From Nematopogon swammerdamellus (Eukaryota; Arthropoda; Insecta; Lepidoptera; Adelidae), in contig OX336340.1 of the NCBI GenBank assembly GCA_946902875.1, positions 17,995,566 through 18,059,565 on the forward strand: a stretch of DNA of 64,000 nt, given 5' to 3'. The notes below the pieces were generated by a model, which saw nothing but the letters and a program-made list of their open reading frames with translations, was not told the origin of the DNA and searched no databases. The position numbers were made by a program, and so were the translations under genes. The number at the start of each line of letters is the position of its first letter. Position 1 is the stretch's first letter. Of the stretch, positions 1 to 11,345 are shown in pieces.

Positions 1-101
1 TCGTTCTCTCTTCTTGATAAATCCCTTGCAATATACAGTCTCCTTCGCATGTATGGCCAGTTTAGAGGGAGGGGAGGAATGTACTATGTCTATGACTTCA
101 G

Positions 102-3100
102 GCATGGCGGGCGCCGGCAAGACGTCATTCACACGCCGGCTAGCAAGCCACACGCATGCTGGCGTACGACCTTATCTGGTCAACCTGGATCCAGCGTGCC
201 GGGAGGTGCCTTACCCAGCCAACATTGGTTAGTGAGCAATGAGATTATTATTTGCATTATGTTGAATCCATGGCCGTAATGAACTGAGGTTCTTTTACCT
301 CTTGGCTTCCGATGGAGCCGGCCGGCCTCAATTCCTTACAACTGCTGACTTCCAATGGGGCCAGTCAGCAAAAAAAAAAAAAAAATCGAAAAATATCACA
401 AATTGCAACTTCAATGAATTTTTCTTATGAATCAGTGAGAATACTGGGCTGTACGGATAAAAACCTTTGCTTTTCCTATAGAACACACTTTAAAAATATT
501 TCTAGGTCTTGAGAAAAAAATATTTTGATCGCTGTAGATATATATTTTTTATACCTACGTCATTTCTGGCGGGATAGTGCTAGATTCAGATTCAGATAAT
601 TTACACATCAATATATGATGTACGATTTTGAGTTCAAAAAATCCATCTGTGCTTCTAAATAAATTAATCCTCACTTGTTGCATATCATTTTATGGGGAAT
701 TTCATTGGCTTTCAAGTGCCAATAGAGGTCATTGATTTGACTTCATAGTAAGCACACAAGCGCTTACATCAACTAAGGCTTTTTCCACAGTAATGCCTTT
801 CTATTCTTCCCAGACTTGATTCAGGAATGTGCGGTGGAACCATCTAAAAATAAAACAATTTTTGGTGACCATACTCACGCATGTTATTTTTCTATGAAAG
901 AATCAACATAAATACTTATTCTAATGTTTAGCACCCACCTGCTGGACGGGACGACACTCATACAGGGAACACTGTTACTGCGCCGACGATGCAACTCACA
1001 CCTAGTCATAGAGCTGCCCAACCTAGGAAGGTACTTAGAATAGAGTGACGGAGCGATAAGACAGACCAACAAGGAAATATATAATCAAATGTATGCGAGC
1101 TGTCTGACAAGACTCCCACGTCGGCAATAATGAAGATTACCAAGCAGAGTATTGTGATTGTATTGGAACAAACTTGCAGATATTCGAGACACAGTGAACT
1201 ACAAGGAAGTTATGAAACAATATGGCCTGGGACCGAACGGCGGCATCGTTACGGCCCTCAACCTCTTCTCCACCAAGTTCGACCAGGTCGTTGGGCTCAT
1301 CGAGAAGGCCGGCAAGAAACATAAATATTGCATTATTGATACTCCTGGTACGTTGGCTTGAAATTAATATACACTGTAATATATAATAAAGAAAACACAC
1401 ATATATACATATACAGTTAAACCCGCTTAATACGATTCTCAAGGGGATGGGCGCAAAAATCGTCTTAAGTGGGAAATCTTAAGCAGGAAGAGTTAAAACA
1501 CAAAGTACACACTTCAAAATCTGTTTATTGTATTTCTGACAGAAATCAATCTTAGCAATCGTCAATACGAACAATTTGTCTGGCATCACTTTGAAGAACA
1601 ACCCAAACTCGTCAGCATTGAATATGTTTGAAGAGCGTAATCTTTAATCGGAGTTGGAAGGACCGTTTTTTTCCAGGTATCGGCGTCTTCTTCGTTGACC
1701 GATTCCGATTCGCATACCATTGGGAGATTTAAATCGGTCGATCCATCTGCTCGAGCCTGAGAAGTCAGTGATTTGCAAGGTTTGGGCAAATTGTATGAGC
1801 TATTTCTGTCAGAATAGGACCACTTACTAGGCGCGCGACGCTAGCTGCGACGCACGCGGGGGCGAGCGGGGTTCAAAAATATTGTTTTAAGCAAGGGGGT
1901 CGTATTAAGCGGACAATTTTTTTCGTAAAATTAGGGTAGAGTATGGGACCGGCACAAAAGATCGTATTATGCGGGAAATCTTATTAACCGGGATCGTATT
2001 AAGCAGGTTTTACTGTAGTATTATAAACCGACGGGCCCAGCCACCGCTGGCCCAGGTGTGGTGCTCGTGAACGGGTGCTGTTTGTGGAGACTGGCCTGCT
2101 TCATGTGGCAGTGTGGTGGGTACCCATATAACTTCCTTATATAAGTAACCTATATGACCAAGAGATGATATTGTCATCTCTTGGCAGTACACTGCGCTCA
2201 GGTTTGTTATATTTACATTGCAACATTCCGCCAGTTCGATTATCACAGTGAATAAGAACTGGCAAGAAACTTCACCAGACATGTTTTCAATGTACACTTA
2301 GTCTACTTCACAAAAATGTTTGCCACTACCTAAACACGCATGTGCTATCACCTACCATCATAAACAATAAAAAATATATACAGGGTCCTGTAGCGGCCAG
2401 TACATTAATTTCGTCAGCGCACTCCTTATGTTTTTCCGAGACAAAAAAGTAAGTAGAGTTTTTCTCTAAAGTGTCTAGTTTTGGAGATATGAATTTTTGA
2501 AATTTATCTTTTCGTCAAGTGTAATTTGACGCACGCGGGTGGACGGTGCTCGCACGGGAGCGGTCGGGGTCGAAAAACTCACGCCGCGCCGCCACCGCGC
2601 ATCTCCTCTCTCCGCCCACACGTCCCTGCTCGCTCACTCACCGCGCCACCAAGTGGGGACCTTTATTTCCAGCGGCGACTCCTCTCAGTTGGCGAGGTTG
2701 GCGCCGCCAAACCGAATAAAATGAATGACACCATTAATACAGAAGTATCAGGCTAAAATAAATGTGAAAAAATTTCGGAGTTATATTATTTATGTCATAT
2801 AATCCACGATTAATAAGATAAAACGTCAATCCCGTACCCGTTACATAATTTGAAATTTCGCGCGCGTCAAACGCGGGCGACGACGAATGACGACACATTT
2901 TTTTTTTTTTTTTTTTTTTATACTAAGCGCGACATGTGGCGCCGAGTCACCCATAAGGTGTCTAGCGACGCCCATGGACATTCGGACGCAGGCGGGGGCT
3001 GCGAATGCCATGCCGGCCTGACAGGTGCCCATTCACGCCTCTCTTGAAGGACCCGAGACATCAAGGCATTCATTGGCCGGTTGGCTACATTTTGAAGCGC

Positions 3101-6100
3101 CATCGTATTCCATACAAGGCGGAAGCGACCGATGTCCCCCCCGTCCCGCGCGGACCCGCTGATCTGCCTTTCGAGTTGGCGCAGCGGGGAGTGCATTTAG
3201 TGACGCGGTAGCGAGTAGAGCGAGCTAGCGAGCGAGCTAGGTGTGTGTGTGTGTTGCGTGTGCGGGTGTGTGCGCGCTGCGACCACACGACGAGTATTCT
3301 TGTGCTGTGCGAAGTGCGATGCGATGCAACTAGCGAGCTAGGCTAGGTGTGTTGTGTGCGCGTGTGTGTGCGCATTGGCTCGCGAGTTGATAGCTGCATA
3401 TATTCCGTTATGTAGGTATGGACTTTGTATGGATGAATCCTGTGCAGTGTTGTTAAATTTAAAGTGATTTATTGGTAATTATATAATGGCAAACTCCTAC
3501 CGAGCTATCTACGGAGCACTCAAGGACAAGATAGACTCAGTAATTTGGCACTCTTACATATCTGTGGAAAAGGAGTTGCTAACAAAATTGAGGAAGAAAG
3601 AAGATTTTCACGATCGAGTCATCGAAAATTTCTTGTCTGTGGAACGAAGAGTGGACTTCATGTACAAATAAAATGTAACAATTCAAGCTTGTATGCCTGT
3701 CTCGTCGTCGTCGTGCCAGAGGAGACGTCGCTCTTGTCGGCTGCAACTCGACAGCTTTGACACAACCAGTAGGTACCTATCTACAGACAAATAAATCGTA
3801 AGTGAGCAAAATAAATCATTTAAACTAAATATTATAAACTATCTATATCGTAATCGTCTTTCAGTTTTTGAACTCATTGTGGTAGAAATAAATTAACGCG
3901 TAGGTACCTAAGTTATGAAATTATGAAAAAAAAAATTCCTTAGCCAGAGCCAACCCAATATTCAGGACCAGGAGTCGCCGCTGTTTATTTCCCTTGTTCG
4001 TGCGGAACATTAGATCCTTTTTACACTAAATTTATAAATTAGTTTAAAGTGAATTCAGAAATAAGTTACTTGACTTTTTTGTTACTATTGATCGCAATAA
4101 TAATTTCCTAAATTTAATGTAGTGGCCGCTACAACATCCTGTATATTATATGTATATTGCTTTATTTGCACTAGCTTAGCGAAGTATCATGTCAGGTTCC
4201 AAAAATCGATTGTTTTCTTATTAGTTGGTTGTGCCTTTGCAGGACAGATCGAAGTGTTCACGTGGTCTGCGTCGGGCACGATCGTGACGGAGGCTCTCGC
4301 TGCAACATGCCCGACCGTAGTGGTTTACGTACTGGATACAGTCAGAAGCGTTTCACCAATCACCTTCATGTCCAATATGTTGTACGCCTGCTCCATACTC
4401 TACAAGACGCGTCTACCCTTTATACTCGTCATGAACAAGGTATGTAAAATAATCTTACCAACTTACCACATGCATGAATCATCCGCAGATGAGCTTGTAG
4501 GCAAGCGGTTAAGGCTCTATTCGATTAGATAGATGCAAAGCAAGATTTAAGCGGAACGTCAACCTGAGAAAGGATTTAGTCATAAGTTTACAGACGGATG
4601 GGATGAACTTGGTATGTGCACTGAGTGATCCACTCTCCGCGCACTGTCAAGAAGTTATAAAATTCTTTAAAAGTTCTCTCACTTTGAGGGATGTTTAATT
4701 AATTTCTGAACTCTATCAACTTGAAAGTCACCATGGGGCTGACATTTCGGAATACGGCTGAAGCCCTAAACTTAAATTAAGATTAAAAAAAAAAAAAAAA
4801 AGATTTAAGCGGCGGGTGGCCGAGTGGTTTGGGCATTGGCTCATGCGAGAGGTCCGAGGTTCGAATCCGGTCGGCGTGTACCAATGAGTTTTTTCTGACG
4901 AAAAAATTTACGTGCATACCTACACCTGCTGCTTCACCGTTCGGAACCGGTGTAAAACTGTAGGTCCCTTCCCTTGCCCCTTACTAGGTGGTAGGCTCAA
5001 ATTGTAGCCGACTGGGTTGGTACCACCGTACTGGATGTAAGATGGCCGCATAGCAGCCTTGTGATCTCCTCTAGTCCAGTATAGCCAGCAATCCAGGGAA
5101 GTCTCCGGTATGACACCTACCTTCTCGGAAGTGATATTGGCTAGTCAGAGCATGTGCTGTGGCCCCTCTGACTAAACCACCCATACCGGATTACATAAAA
5201 AAAAAAGTATCGACTCGACCCTTGAGCTTTGGCATTACTCGTCAGGGCGTTACCAACTCCGCCAACAGGTCGATGACAAAATAATCTGCATTCGATTTGA
5301 TACATCTCATTGTGTTTACGCTAGAGAATAAACTTTTATCAAACCCTGCTAGATAGGGAATGGGGCTGACATGAGAGTGACACTGGGTTTCTTATTGGGG
5401 CTCAGCCAACAAGACGACTACAGTCGGAGATGGCTTACAATGACAGCTGTGGGCAGGAAAACGGGAGTGTAGGAAGACCAGCCGCCAATTGGGACGTCCG
5501 CGGAAATCAGTGAGGCGTGAGCAGTGAACGCGTAACGCTGGCGTGACTTTTTTTTTATGGAAACTGACACGTTTGGCTACATCACTTACAACATCCGTGA
5601 AGTCAGCCCATATAACCGGGTGAACTTGGTGCCACGTCAATGCTTCCCTTCAGTCGTGCCGGCTACACTGAACTGCTGGACGGAAAACACAAACTATTTA
5701 CATAGCCGTTTCGACCGGCCTATTATTCCGTGCAGTGGTATCAACCCGGGCGGGTTAAACTCTACCACCTAGTAATATAAGAAGGGAGTCATATCCCTTA
5801 GTCGCCTTTTACGACATACACGGGGAGATATGCAGTGGGGCTATTCTTTTAAAGTACCGACCCCACACGGTACAAGACTTGACTTGACATCATGAAGTCA
5901 ACAGGTGATGCAGCGAAATGTATGAACTAAGGGATATGACCCCTTCTTGTATTACTAGGTGGTAGGGTTTAACCCGCCCGGATTGGTACCACCGCACTGA
6001 ATGAAAGGTCGGTCGAAACGGCTATGTAAATAGTTTGTGTTTTCCGTCCAGTTCAGTGTAGCCGGAGCGACCGAAGGGAAGCACTGACGTCGCATCAAGT

Positions 6101-9100
6101 TCACCCGGTGTTACGGGCTGACATCACGGAGGAAAGGTGTGAAATTAAGCTTGCAATGGCTTCACCAAACATATCCGGGCCCATCGGCAGTAGAGGAGGG
6201 TGTTAATCGAGGTCGGGACTAGCGAGTGGCCACTCTAAATCTAGGTGATGTAGCAAACCGTGTCAGTTTCCATAAAAAAAATAAAATAAAAAAATGTCTT
6301 ATTATTACATAAGTAGATGTAAACACATGTGTCTTCACAGGTGGACGTAGTGGAGCACTCGTACGCGGTGGAATGGATGCAGGACTTCGACGCGTTCCAG
6401 GAGGCCCTGGACGGCGACAGCGGAACGGACGGTGAGGGCGGCACCTCCTACGTGGGCAACCTCGCTCGCTCCATGTCCCTCGCCCTCGATGAGTTCTACC
6501 AGGGCCTCAAGAGCTGCGGGGTCAGCGCTCTTACTGGACAGGTGTTTATGCATTTTTTTTATTTTTTCTGTGTAATTTTTGGCTGCATTCAGATTCTTGG
6601 TTCTATCGCACCTCTATTGCGAGGGTCAAGGGTGGGGGAAGAAGCGATAGGTGTCTGTCTCAGCTTATTGCTGTGACAATAAAAATGTGCAGACAAAAAG
6701 ATTATATTGACGTGTCTAAGAGTAAAAGTATAAAAGTATACCCTTCTTACCTTACTAGGTGGTGGGGTTTATCCCAGCCGGGTTGTTACCACCGCACTGA
6801 GGGAAACGTCGGTCGAAACGGCTATGTAAATAGTTCGCGTTTTCCGTCCAGTTCAGTGTATATCCGGAGCGAAATGAAGGGAAGCACTGACATGGCACCT
6901 AGTTCACCCGCTGTTATGGGCCAAACGTGTCAGTTTCCATAAAAAAAATATACAATTGGATTAATAAATAAACCGAAGAACTGAGACAAATATGCGTATT
7001 TTCCACTTTTTTCATAATTCACAAGAGCAAGATCTTGAAAACTTGGTTGAAATTTTTTTTAGTAAGTATTATAAATAAAATAAAAAATTGATTTCAGGGA
7101 ATAGATGAGTTCTTCAAATTAGTGGACGAAGCTGCTGTAGAATATGAGAGGTGAGCACTTCAACTTGTAAATTAACATTTACTTACACTCAACTGTAGGG
7201 CGCCATTAATATATATATTTTTTTTGTGCTTGGACCATCTGCGATCTGAATGTGACCATAAGCAGATTTTCTGTGTGAGGTTGGTCGTGTGAGTCGAGTC
7301 ATCCATTGATAACCATCCTCGTATGTCTGGTCCTCTACGTGATTATGTCCTATCCTCCAGTGCAAGGATGTGGTAGCGTTTTAGCCTGTTGGTGTAGTTG
7401 CTCTCGGTCAAAAGATCGGAGGCCAGTCTGTTGGGATGCGTCGCCAGTCGTTTTTTGTACTTTTTGTTGAATTGTCTGATTTCATCCTTGACTGTTGGCA
7501 TACGCCATTAATATTATTAAAAAAAAAGTTAAAGTAGGTACATGAGCTTGAATAATTACATGAGCATCCCCTTACCTTACTAGGAGGCAGGGTTTAACCC
7601 GTCCTGGTTTTCAACCATTGTATGAAGGTCGGTCGAAACGGCTCTGACAATGGTTCATGTTTTCCGGTCAGTTCAGTGTATCCGACACGACCAAAGGGGG
7701 AGCTACTAACATGGCACCTAGCAGGGGGGCTGACATCAAGAGTGTAGTAGGCGATGTGGCCAACAATCTGGTTAAAAAATTAGCTAATTGATTTTATGAA
7801 ATATTTTCAGTGAATACAAGACAGACTGGGAACAAATGCGAGCTGAAAAATTAAAACAGAAGAATGAAGAAATGGAATCAACAAGTTCTAATCTCGGTCT
7901 GTATAATTTTTATAGAGTTCCTTTAGTTACTTCCTAATAATAACCAATAAAATTACCCATCAAGTGATGTAAAACAAGTGAGGATTCATTTATTTCTTGT
8001 TATTTTAATTCCAGGAAAAACAAAACCCGTAATTTACGTTTATTCATATCATACTTTATTATGCACGTTGCAGTGAGCGATACAGAGGCGGTGACGGAGG
8101 ACAAGCCGAGCCTCATCACGGAGGTGGGCGGCGGGCGGGAGCTGTCGGACATCTACCTCAAGCATCCCGGCAACGAGAGCTCCAGCGACGATGAGGGCGA
8201 GGAATCTAAGGAGATACAAGGTTACTCAGGTTTTAATTTTGTTTTATGGATACTGACACGGTTGGCTATATCACCTACATACAACATCCGCGATGTCAGC
8301 CCATAACACCTTGGTGGACTAGGTGCCATATCAGTGCTTCCCTTCGCTCGTGCCGGCTACATTGAACTTTACGGTTCCTGCCTGCGGCATCGCTTCGCAT
8401 AGAGATATTTTATAACCATCCTTAGATGTGCTGAAAAATGTTAGTGGAAACTCCATGATTGAGGAGTTCTCAACTTATAAGCGAACTTTGACAGTCGCTG
8501 ATGTTCAAAGGTTAAAAGTGAACCGGCGAGCAAAGAGCGAGCCTTGCTGGTATTGTCGCTACGTGATATGGTGTGTAACGAGGCAATCCGTGGACGCATC
8601 AAAGTTGTCGATATTTGAAGGCTAAGCTCAAAAGTGGTAGGGGGCTAGGCACGTCAGCCGACGAGACGACGACCGTTGGAGTAACCCTGTCCTACACTGG
8701 CGGCAGTTAATAGAAAAATAGGGTGCGGGAAGATCACCCGTCAGGTGGGACGACAACATCAAGCATGTTGGCGGAAAGCAGTGGTTCGGTACCGCTGAAG
8801 GCCGGGAGGAAAACTGGAGACCGAGGCTATGTCCAGCAGTGGACGCTTACACACTGACTGACAGAAGCGAGCATAGAATCGATGACAGCGCGTATGTATG
8901 TGTCGGCCTCGGTAGCTCAGTGTTGCGATCGGTCTACTGTTGGCCGTGATCATAAGCACACCTGGGTGCTGTCAGTACTTGGATGGGTGACCACTCGACT
9001 GTTGGAGGCTGACAGTGGTTCGGATTTCACGTAAAACTGTAGGTCCCTTCCCTCCTTACCTTGCTAGGGTTTAACCCGCCCGGGGTTGGTACCACCATAC

Positions 9101-9534
9101 TGAATGAAAGGTCGTTTGAAAAGGCTATGTGAATAATTCATGTTTTCCGTCCAGTTCAGTGTAGCCGGCACGACCGAAGGGAAGCACTGACATCAAAGGT
9201 GTAGTAGGTGAGGTAGCTATTTCTCTATTCCTAAGAAAATTATACCTACGCTGCAACGCAAACTATTTACATAGCCGTTTCGACCGACCTCCATTCAGTG
9301 TGATGGTAAATGTATCTACTTACAGTATTACGTGAAATCAAAACCACAGCTAGCCTCCTTGAAGGAATATTTGTTTAAATTGATTGACCACTCGGATGCA
9401 AAATAGGGTAACAATCGAGTATGTTGGCTCAAGTGTGTGTTTTTTCAGATGACTCCAAACAGGATGTGGAAATGTTCAGAGAGTTCCTCAAGAAACACAT
9501 TCGGCCTGAAGACAAGGCGGCGGCGGACACCTAG
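102..9534 (+). CDS. GPN1: GPN-loop GTPase 1 (5'-partial, 8 exons)
   Basis: GPN1 is a cytoplasmic GTPase that works with GPN3 in assembly and nuclear import of RNA polymerase II. Exons read from GT-AG borders are 102-227, 1180-1347, 4243-4439, 6341-6541, 7098-7150, 7811-7896, 8074-8220 and 9449-9534; phases match at every join and give 353 residues to a TAG. The P-loop GMAGAGKT is in the first exon, the family-defining Gly-Pro-Asn loop (GLGPNGGI) in the second, DTPGQIE spans exons 2 and 3, MNKVD spans 3 and 4, and GVSALTGQG ends exon 4. The acidic, Ser-rich tail (exons 6-8) is poorly conserved, as in other GPN1 proteins. The start codon and N-terminal exon lie left of the window: the acceptor at 100-101 leaves a split Gly codon. 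The exon 7 donor at 8221 is weak; a second at 8230 keeps frame and would add Gly-Tyr-Ser. Introns 2 and 3 are loaded with transposons. Confidence 0.93.
1414..2015 (-). mobile_element. Tigger/pogo-like DNA transposon, internally deleted
   Basis: The ends are inverted copies (CAGTTAAACCCGCTTAATAC left; the right end reads CAGTAAAACCTGCTTAATAC on the minus strand) and TA flanks both sides, the target of Tc1/mariner-pogo elements. On the minus strand near 1545-1620 the stretch [16 protein letters not shown] matches the second catalytic Asp region of Tigger transposases (NADETGLFYK type). Only about 600 bp remain, so it is a non-autonomous relic in GPN1 intron 2. Confidence 0.75.
2090..2345 (-). 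repeat. Dispersed repeat, second copy at 49760-50010
   Basis: The blocks around CCGCCAGTTCGATTATCACA and ACCTAAACACGCATGTGCT recur in inverted orientation at 49880-50010, and GGCAGTGTGGTGGGTA recurs at 49790. It is an unclassified interspersed repeat in GPN1 intron 2. Confidence 0.6.
2930..3064 (-). mobile_element. Jockey-like LINE 3' end fragment
   Basis: Read on the minus strand this matches the 3' end of the jockey-like copies at 11978-12510 and 31430-31575 (GGCACCTGTCAGGCCGGCAT, then ACCTTATGGGTGACTCGG), followed by an A-rich tail seen as a T run at about 2900-2918. Confidence 0.7.
3486..3671 (+). CDS. Hypothetical 61-residue protein inside TIR element
   Basis: An ATG frame of 61 codons begins [18 protein letters not shown] and ends with a TAA that overlaps AATAAA (3667-3672). 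It is rich in charged residues and looks helical in its middle third, with no signal peptide, membrane segment or motif I recognise. The frame with an immediate poly(A) signal suggests a captured or retrocopied transcript end, or the element's own small gene. It could also be chance. Confidence 0.25.
   Translation: MANSYRAIYGALKDKIDSVIWHSYISVEKELLTKLRKKEDFHDRVIENFLSVERRVDFMYK
4810..5206 (+). mobile_element. tRNA-derived SINE, near full length (family 1)
   Basis: The head resembles a tRNA of the Leu/Ser type: box A TGGCCGAGTGG and box B GGTTCGAATCC at normal spacing. The body ends TACCGGATTACATAAAA with an A run. Related copies are at 22356-22654, 45530-45704 (minus) and 46938-47218. Part of the body (AAAACTGTAGGTCCCTTCCC, then GGTTGGTACCACCG) is shared with the other SINEs of this window. 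It lies in GPN1 intron 3. Confidence 0.85.
5548..5873 (-). mobile_element. SINE with shared body, head type 3
   Basis: On the minus strand it starts near GTACCGTGTGGGGTCGGTAC, passes GTAAAAGGCGACTAAGGGAT, then the common body (GGTCGAAACGGCTATGTAAA type), and ends GTCAGTTTCCATAAAAA at the T run. It faces a plus-strand copy 50 bp away. Confidence 0.75.
5925..6295 (+). mobile_element. SINE with shared body, inverted partner
   Basis: Shares CTAAGGGATATGAC and the body TTGGTACCACCGCACTGAAT with the minus copy to its left and ends GTCAGTTTCCATAAAA. About 100 bp of unrelated sequence (near 6141-6240) interrupts the 3' part. It ends just before GPN1 exon 4. Confidence 0.75.
6740..6950 (+). mobile_element. 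SINE body fragment
   Basis: Body and 3' end of the common SINE (CTTACTAGGTGGTGGGGTTT through GTCAGTTTCCATAAAA) in GPN1 intron 4; the head is missing. Confidence 0.7.
7568..7780 (+). mobile_element. Degenerate SINE body
   Basis: Diverged copy of the common SINE body (GGTCGGTCGAAACGGCTCTG, then GTTCAGTGTATCCGACACGA) in GPN1 intron 5. Confidence 0.6.
8236..8372 (-). mobile_element. SINE 3' fragment
   Basis: Minus-strand 3' part of the common SINE body, reading from GTGCCGGCTACATTGAAC back to TTTTATGGATACTGACACGG, immediately after GPN1 exon 7. Confidence 0.65.
8570..8878 (+). mobile_element. RTE-type LINE 3' end, frameshifted
   Basis: Translation in shifting frames gives the C-terminal block of RTE polyproteins: [15 protein letters not shown], then [15 protein letters not shown] and a degraded EAYVQQWT-like end. 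A frameshift near 8625 and a stop near 8710 show it is dead. It lies in GPN1 intron 7. Confidence 0.7.
8905..9235 (+). mobile_element. SINE with tRNA/5S-like composite head
   Basis: Starts GTCGGCCTCGGTAGCTCAGT (tRNA box A-like), continues to CAGTACTTGGATGGGTGACC (identical to the 5S rRNA box C core), then the box B-like GGTTCGGATTTC and the common body. The best copy of this family is at 56241. Confidence 0.75.
9258..9308 (-). mobile_element. SINE body scrap
   Basis: About 50 bp matching the middle of the common SINE body on the minus strand (CTATTTACATAGCCGTTTCG). Confidence 0.5.
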
Positions 9535-9587
9535 CTAATCGGTGTTCACATTTTTAGATTGTAAGTGAGATGTGATAATAATGTATG

Positions 9588-9593
9588 AATAAA
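9588..9593 (+). terminator. GPN1 poly(A) signal
   Basis: AATAAA lies 54 bases after the GPN1 stop codon in an AT-rich stretch, the expected place for 3' end formation. Confidence 0.7.
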
Positions 9594-9639
9594 TTGTTTT
9601 AATATTGACGCTTTTCTTTATTAAATATTTAGACCTATC

Positions 9640-11220
9640 ATTGAACATTCACATGGTGGGGTAGTATTGTCGGATAAATAAAATAGGTGCCGCACTTAGG
9701 TACTTTGCATCTTTCACGTTAGGTGATGTGATATTAGTGAATTATGAGTACCATGGCAAATTTGGGACAAAAAAACAAATATATTTGAATGTAAGTACAT
9801 TTATGCGTTTCAGGCCAACAAGTGCTACCGTTTACCAAATGGTTGTGCAAATATTTTAAAGTCAATATTATTTATAAAGTAAAAAAGCAAAATATTTTTC
9901 ATTATAGCTGAAATAAATACATTTTCTTTTTGAAGATTCATCTCGGTCGTACAACTTACATTTGAGTTAAAATAAATTAAGTACCTACTACTTATAAAGG
10001 AACAGTATTGCATACTAAATTATCTAAAAATAATTTCATGTTTCAAGAGATTTACTTTCGTTCAAACTCGAATTTATGTCGTTAAATATCTGATATTTAA
10101 CTTTTTTAAATTGTTTTTTGTCAGTGCAGATCAGTTGTTGCAAACATCCTTGTAATTTATCTAAGTTTACATGTGAAAGAGGTCACTGTAGATGTCATAG
10201 TAATCTTATCGGGCGCATTTATTGAATAATTTATAAACATCATTTCTTTACCAGAGTTCCTCCAGCACCGATTACTCTGCTTACCCCGATTGTCGGGATT
10301 CAGCGTGTGTGTTATGTATTATGTATTATTTATCATTTCTGGTGATCTTCATCTCAAAGAGCACATCATTTTACAAATTCAAATAAATTATATCTATGAA
10401 GTTTAATTTCTGTAATAACAATAGTTAACATAACAATATTGAAAAATTACAGGCTTCACTTAACATGATCTGTGACAGTACGTCCGTGACGACGTTGAAT
10501 GCAAAAAAGTTGATATGACGGTAGGCTTACTGCCGCCAGTATTCAACTCATCCTAAGGCAGGTGGTACCGGACCTAGCCCAGAACACGGCGCTCAGCACG
10601 AACACGAAAAGTTAACCAATCGGTCGCGTCGCGTGCACCCCGAAAAATGGATCCGCTCCATAATCTAATCCTATTTTCATTTAATTCTTCAATTGAATTT
10701 TATTTGTTGTACCTGCTTGCCTAAATACGCCCCTCTGTCTGCGGACACAGTCCGGACTTTCCGTGTTGGCCGGTGCTCCGTGTCAGCTCGGTAACATGGT
10801 CCTAGAGCGCGATCCACAGGGCTCGAGTCCAACACGCTTTGTCCGTGTCGTATTTCGTGTTGAATATGTCCTAAAGGGATACAATGTTGCTCGATGACAC
10901 ATTTTCTTTACAATTATATGAACCACCTTTTCCACGCTAGGCAACATTACTGTTGTTCAACGCCTGTGGACAACAACGAAATTTTACGAACATCTTGGAC
11001 ATTCACCTCACTCGAAGGTACCGCCCCTGAACTTTGCGAATATAAAATAAAAACACCAAAGGACTTATTTCCATGAATACAGTGATATAAATTATAACAA
11101 TTATAAATTTTAATGTAGTTACCTAGTTTTACAAAGTTAAACTTTGCCAGTGCTCACTTTCAGTGATGAATGATTTTATGAATTTTCTACATCTTTACTC
11201 CATCGCCTAAATACTGTAAT
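9640..11220. other. Tail-to-tail spacer between GPN1 and FLAD1
   Basis: AT-rich and without convincing coding potential. A piece at 10255-10320 (TTACCCCGATTGTCGGGATT) belongs to the repeat family seen at 29900, 49180, 52310 and 60140. A more GC-rich stretch at 10480-10870 has no recognisable content. Confidence 0.5.
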
Positions 11221-11221
11221 A

Positions 11222-11227
11222 TTTATT
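11222..11227 (-). terminator. Possible FLAD1 poly(A) signal
   Basis: AATAAA on the minus strand about 120 bases after the FLAD1 stop; the first canonical signal in that direction. Confidence 0.5.
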
Positions 11228-11345
11228 TCAATGTCTGATACCGTCACTCATGGGCTGAAAATTACAATGTTTTATCTCAATAAATATTTACTCTTGATAA
11301 AATTTTGCTAAATACCACTTCATCTATCTATGGGAATGTAAGCTA

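Larger units (their letters stand above)
2381..4141. mobile_element. 1.76-kb TIR element with GC-rich cargo, in GPN1 intron 2
   Basis: Left end CAGGGTCCTGTAGCGGCCA and right end (minus strand) CAGGATGTTGTAGCGGCCA are imperfect terminal inverted repeats of about 30 bp, flanked by TA on both sides. The interior is unlike the AT-rich flanks: GC-rich blocks at 2530-2720 and 2860-3400, a jockey 3' fragment and a 61-codon frame. No transposase is visible, so the superfamily is unknown; the TA target suggests Tc1/mariner-like mobilisation. Confidence 0.6.

Noticed and set aside
1137..1442. 101-codon minus-strand frame over GPN1 exon 2
   Set aside because: Shadow of the conserved plus-strand exon; no motif of its own.
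8940..9010. Working 5S rRNA gene from CAGTACTTGGATGGGTGACC
   Set aside because: Only the internal promoter region matches; the 5' and 3' thirds of 5S rRNA are absent and the element continues into a SINE body.
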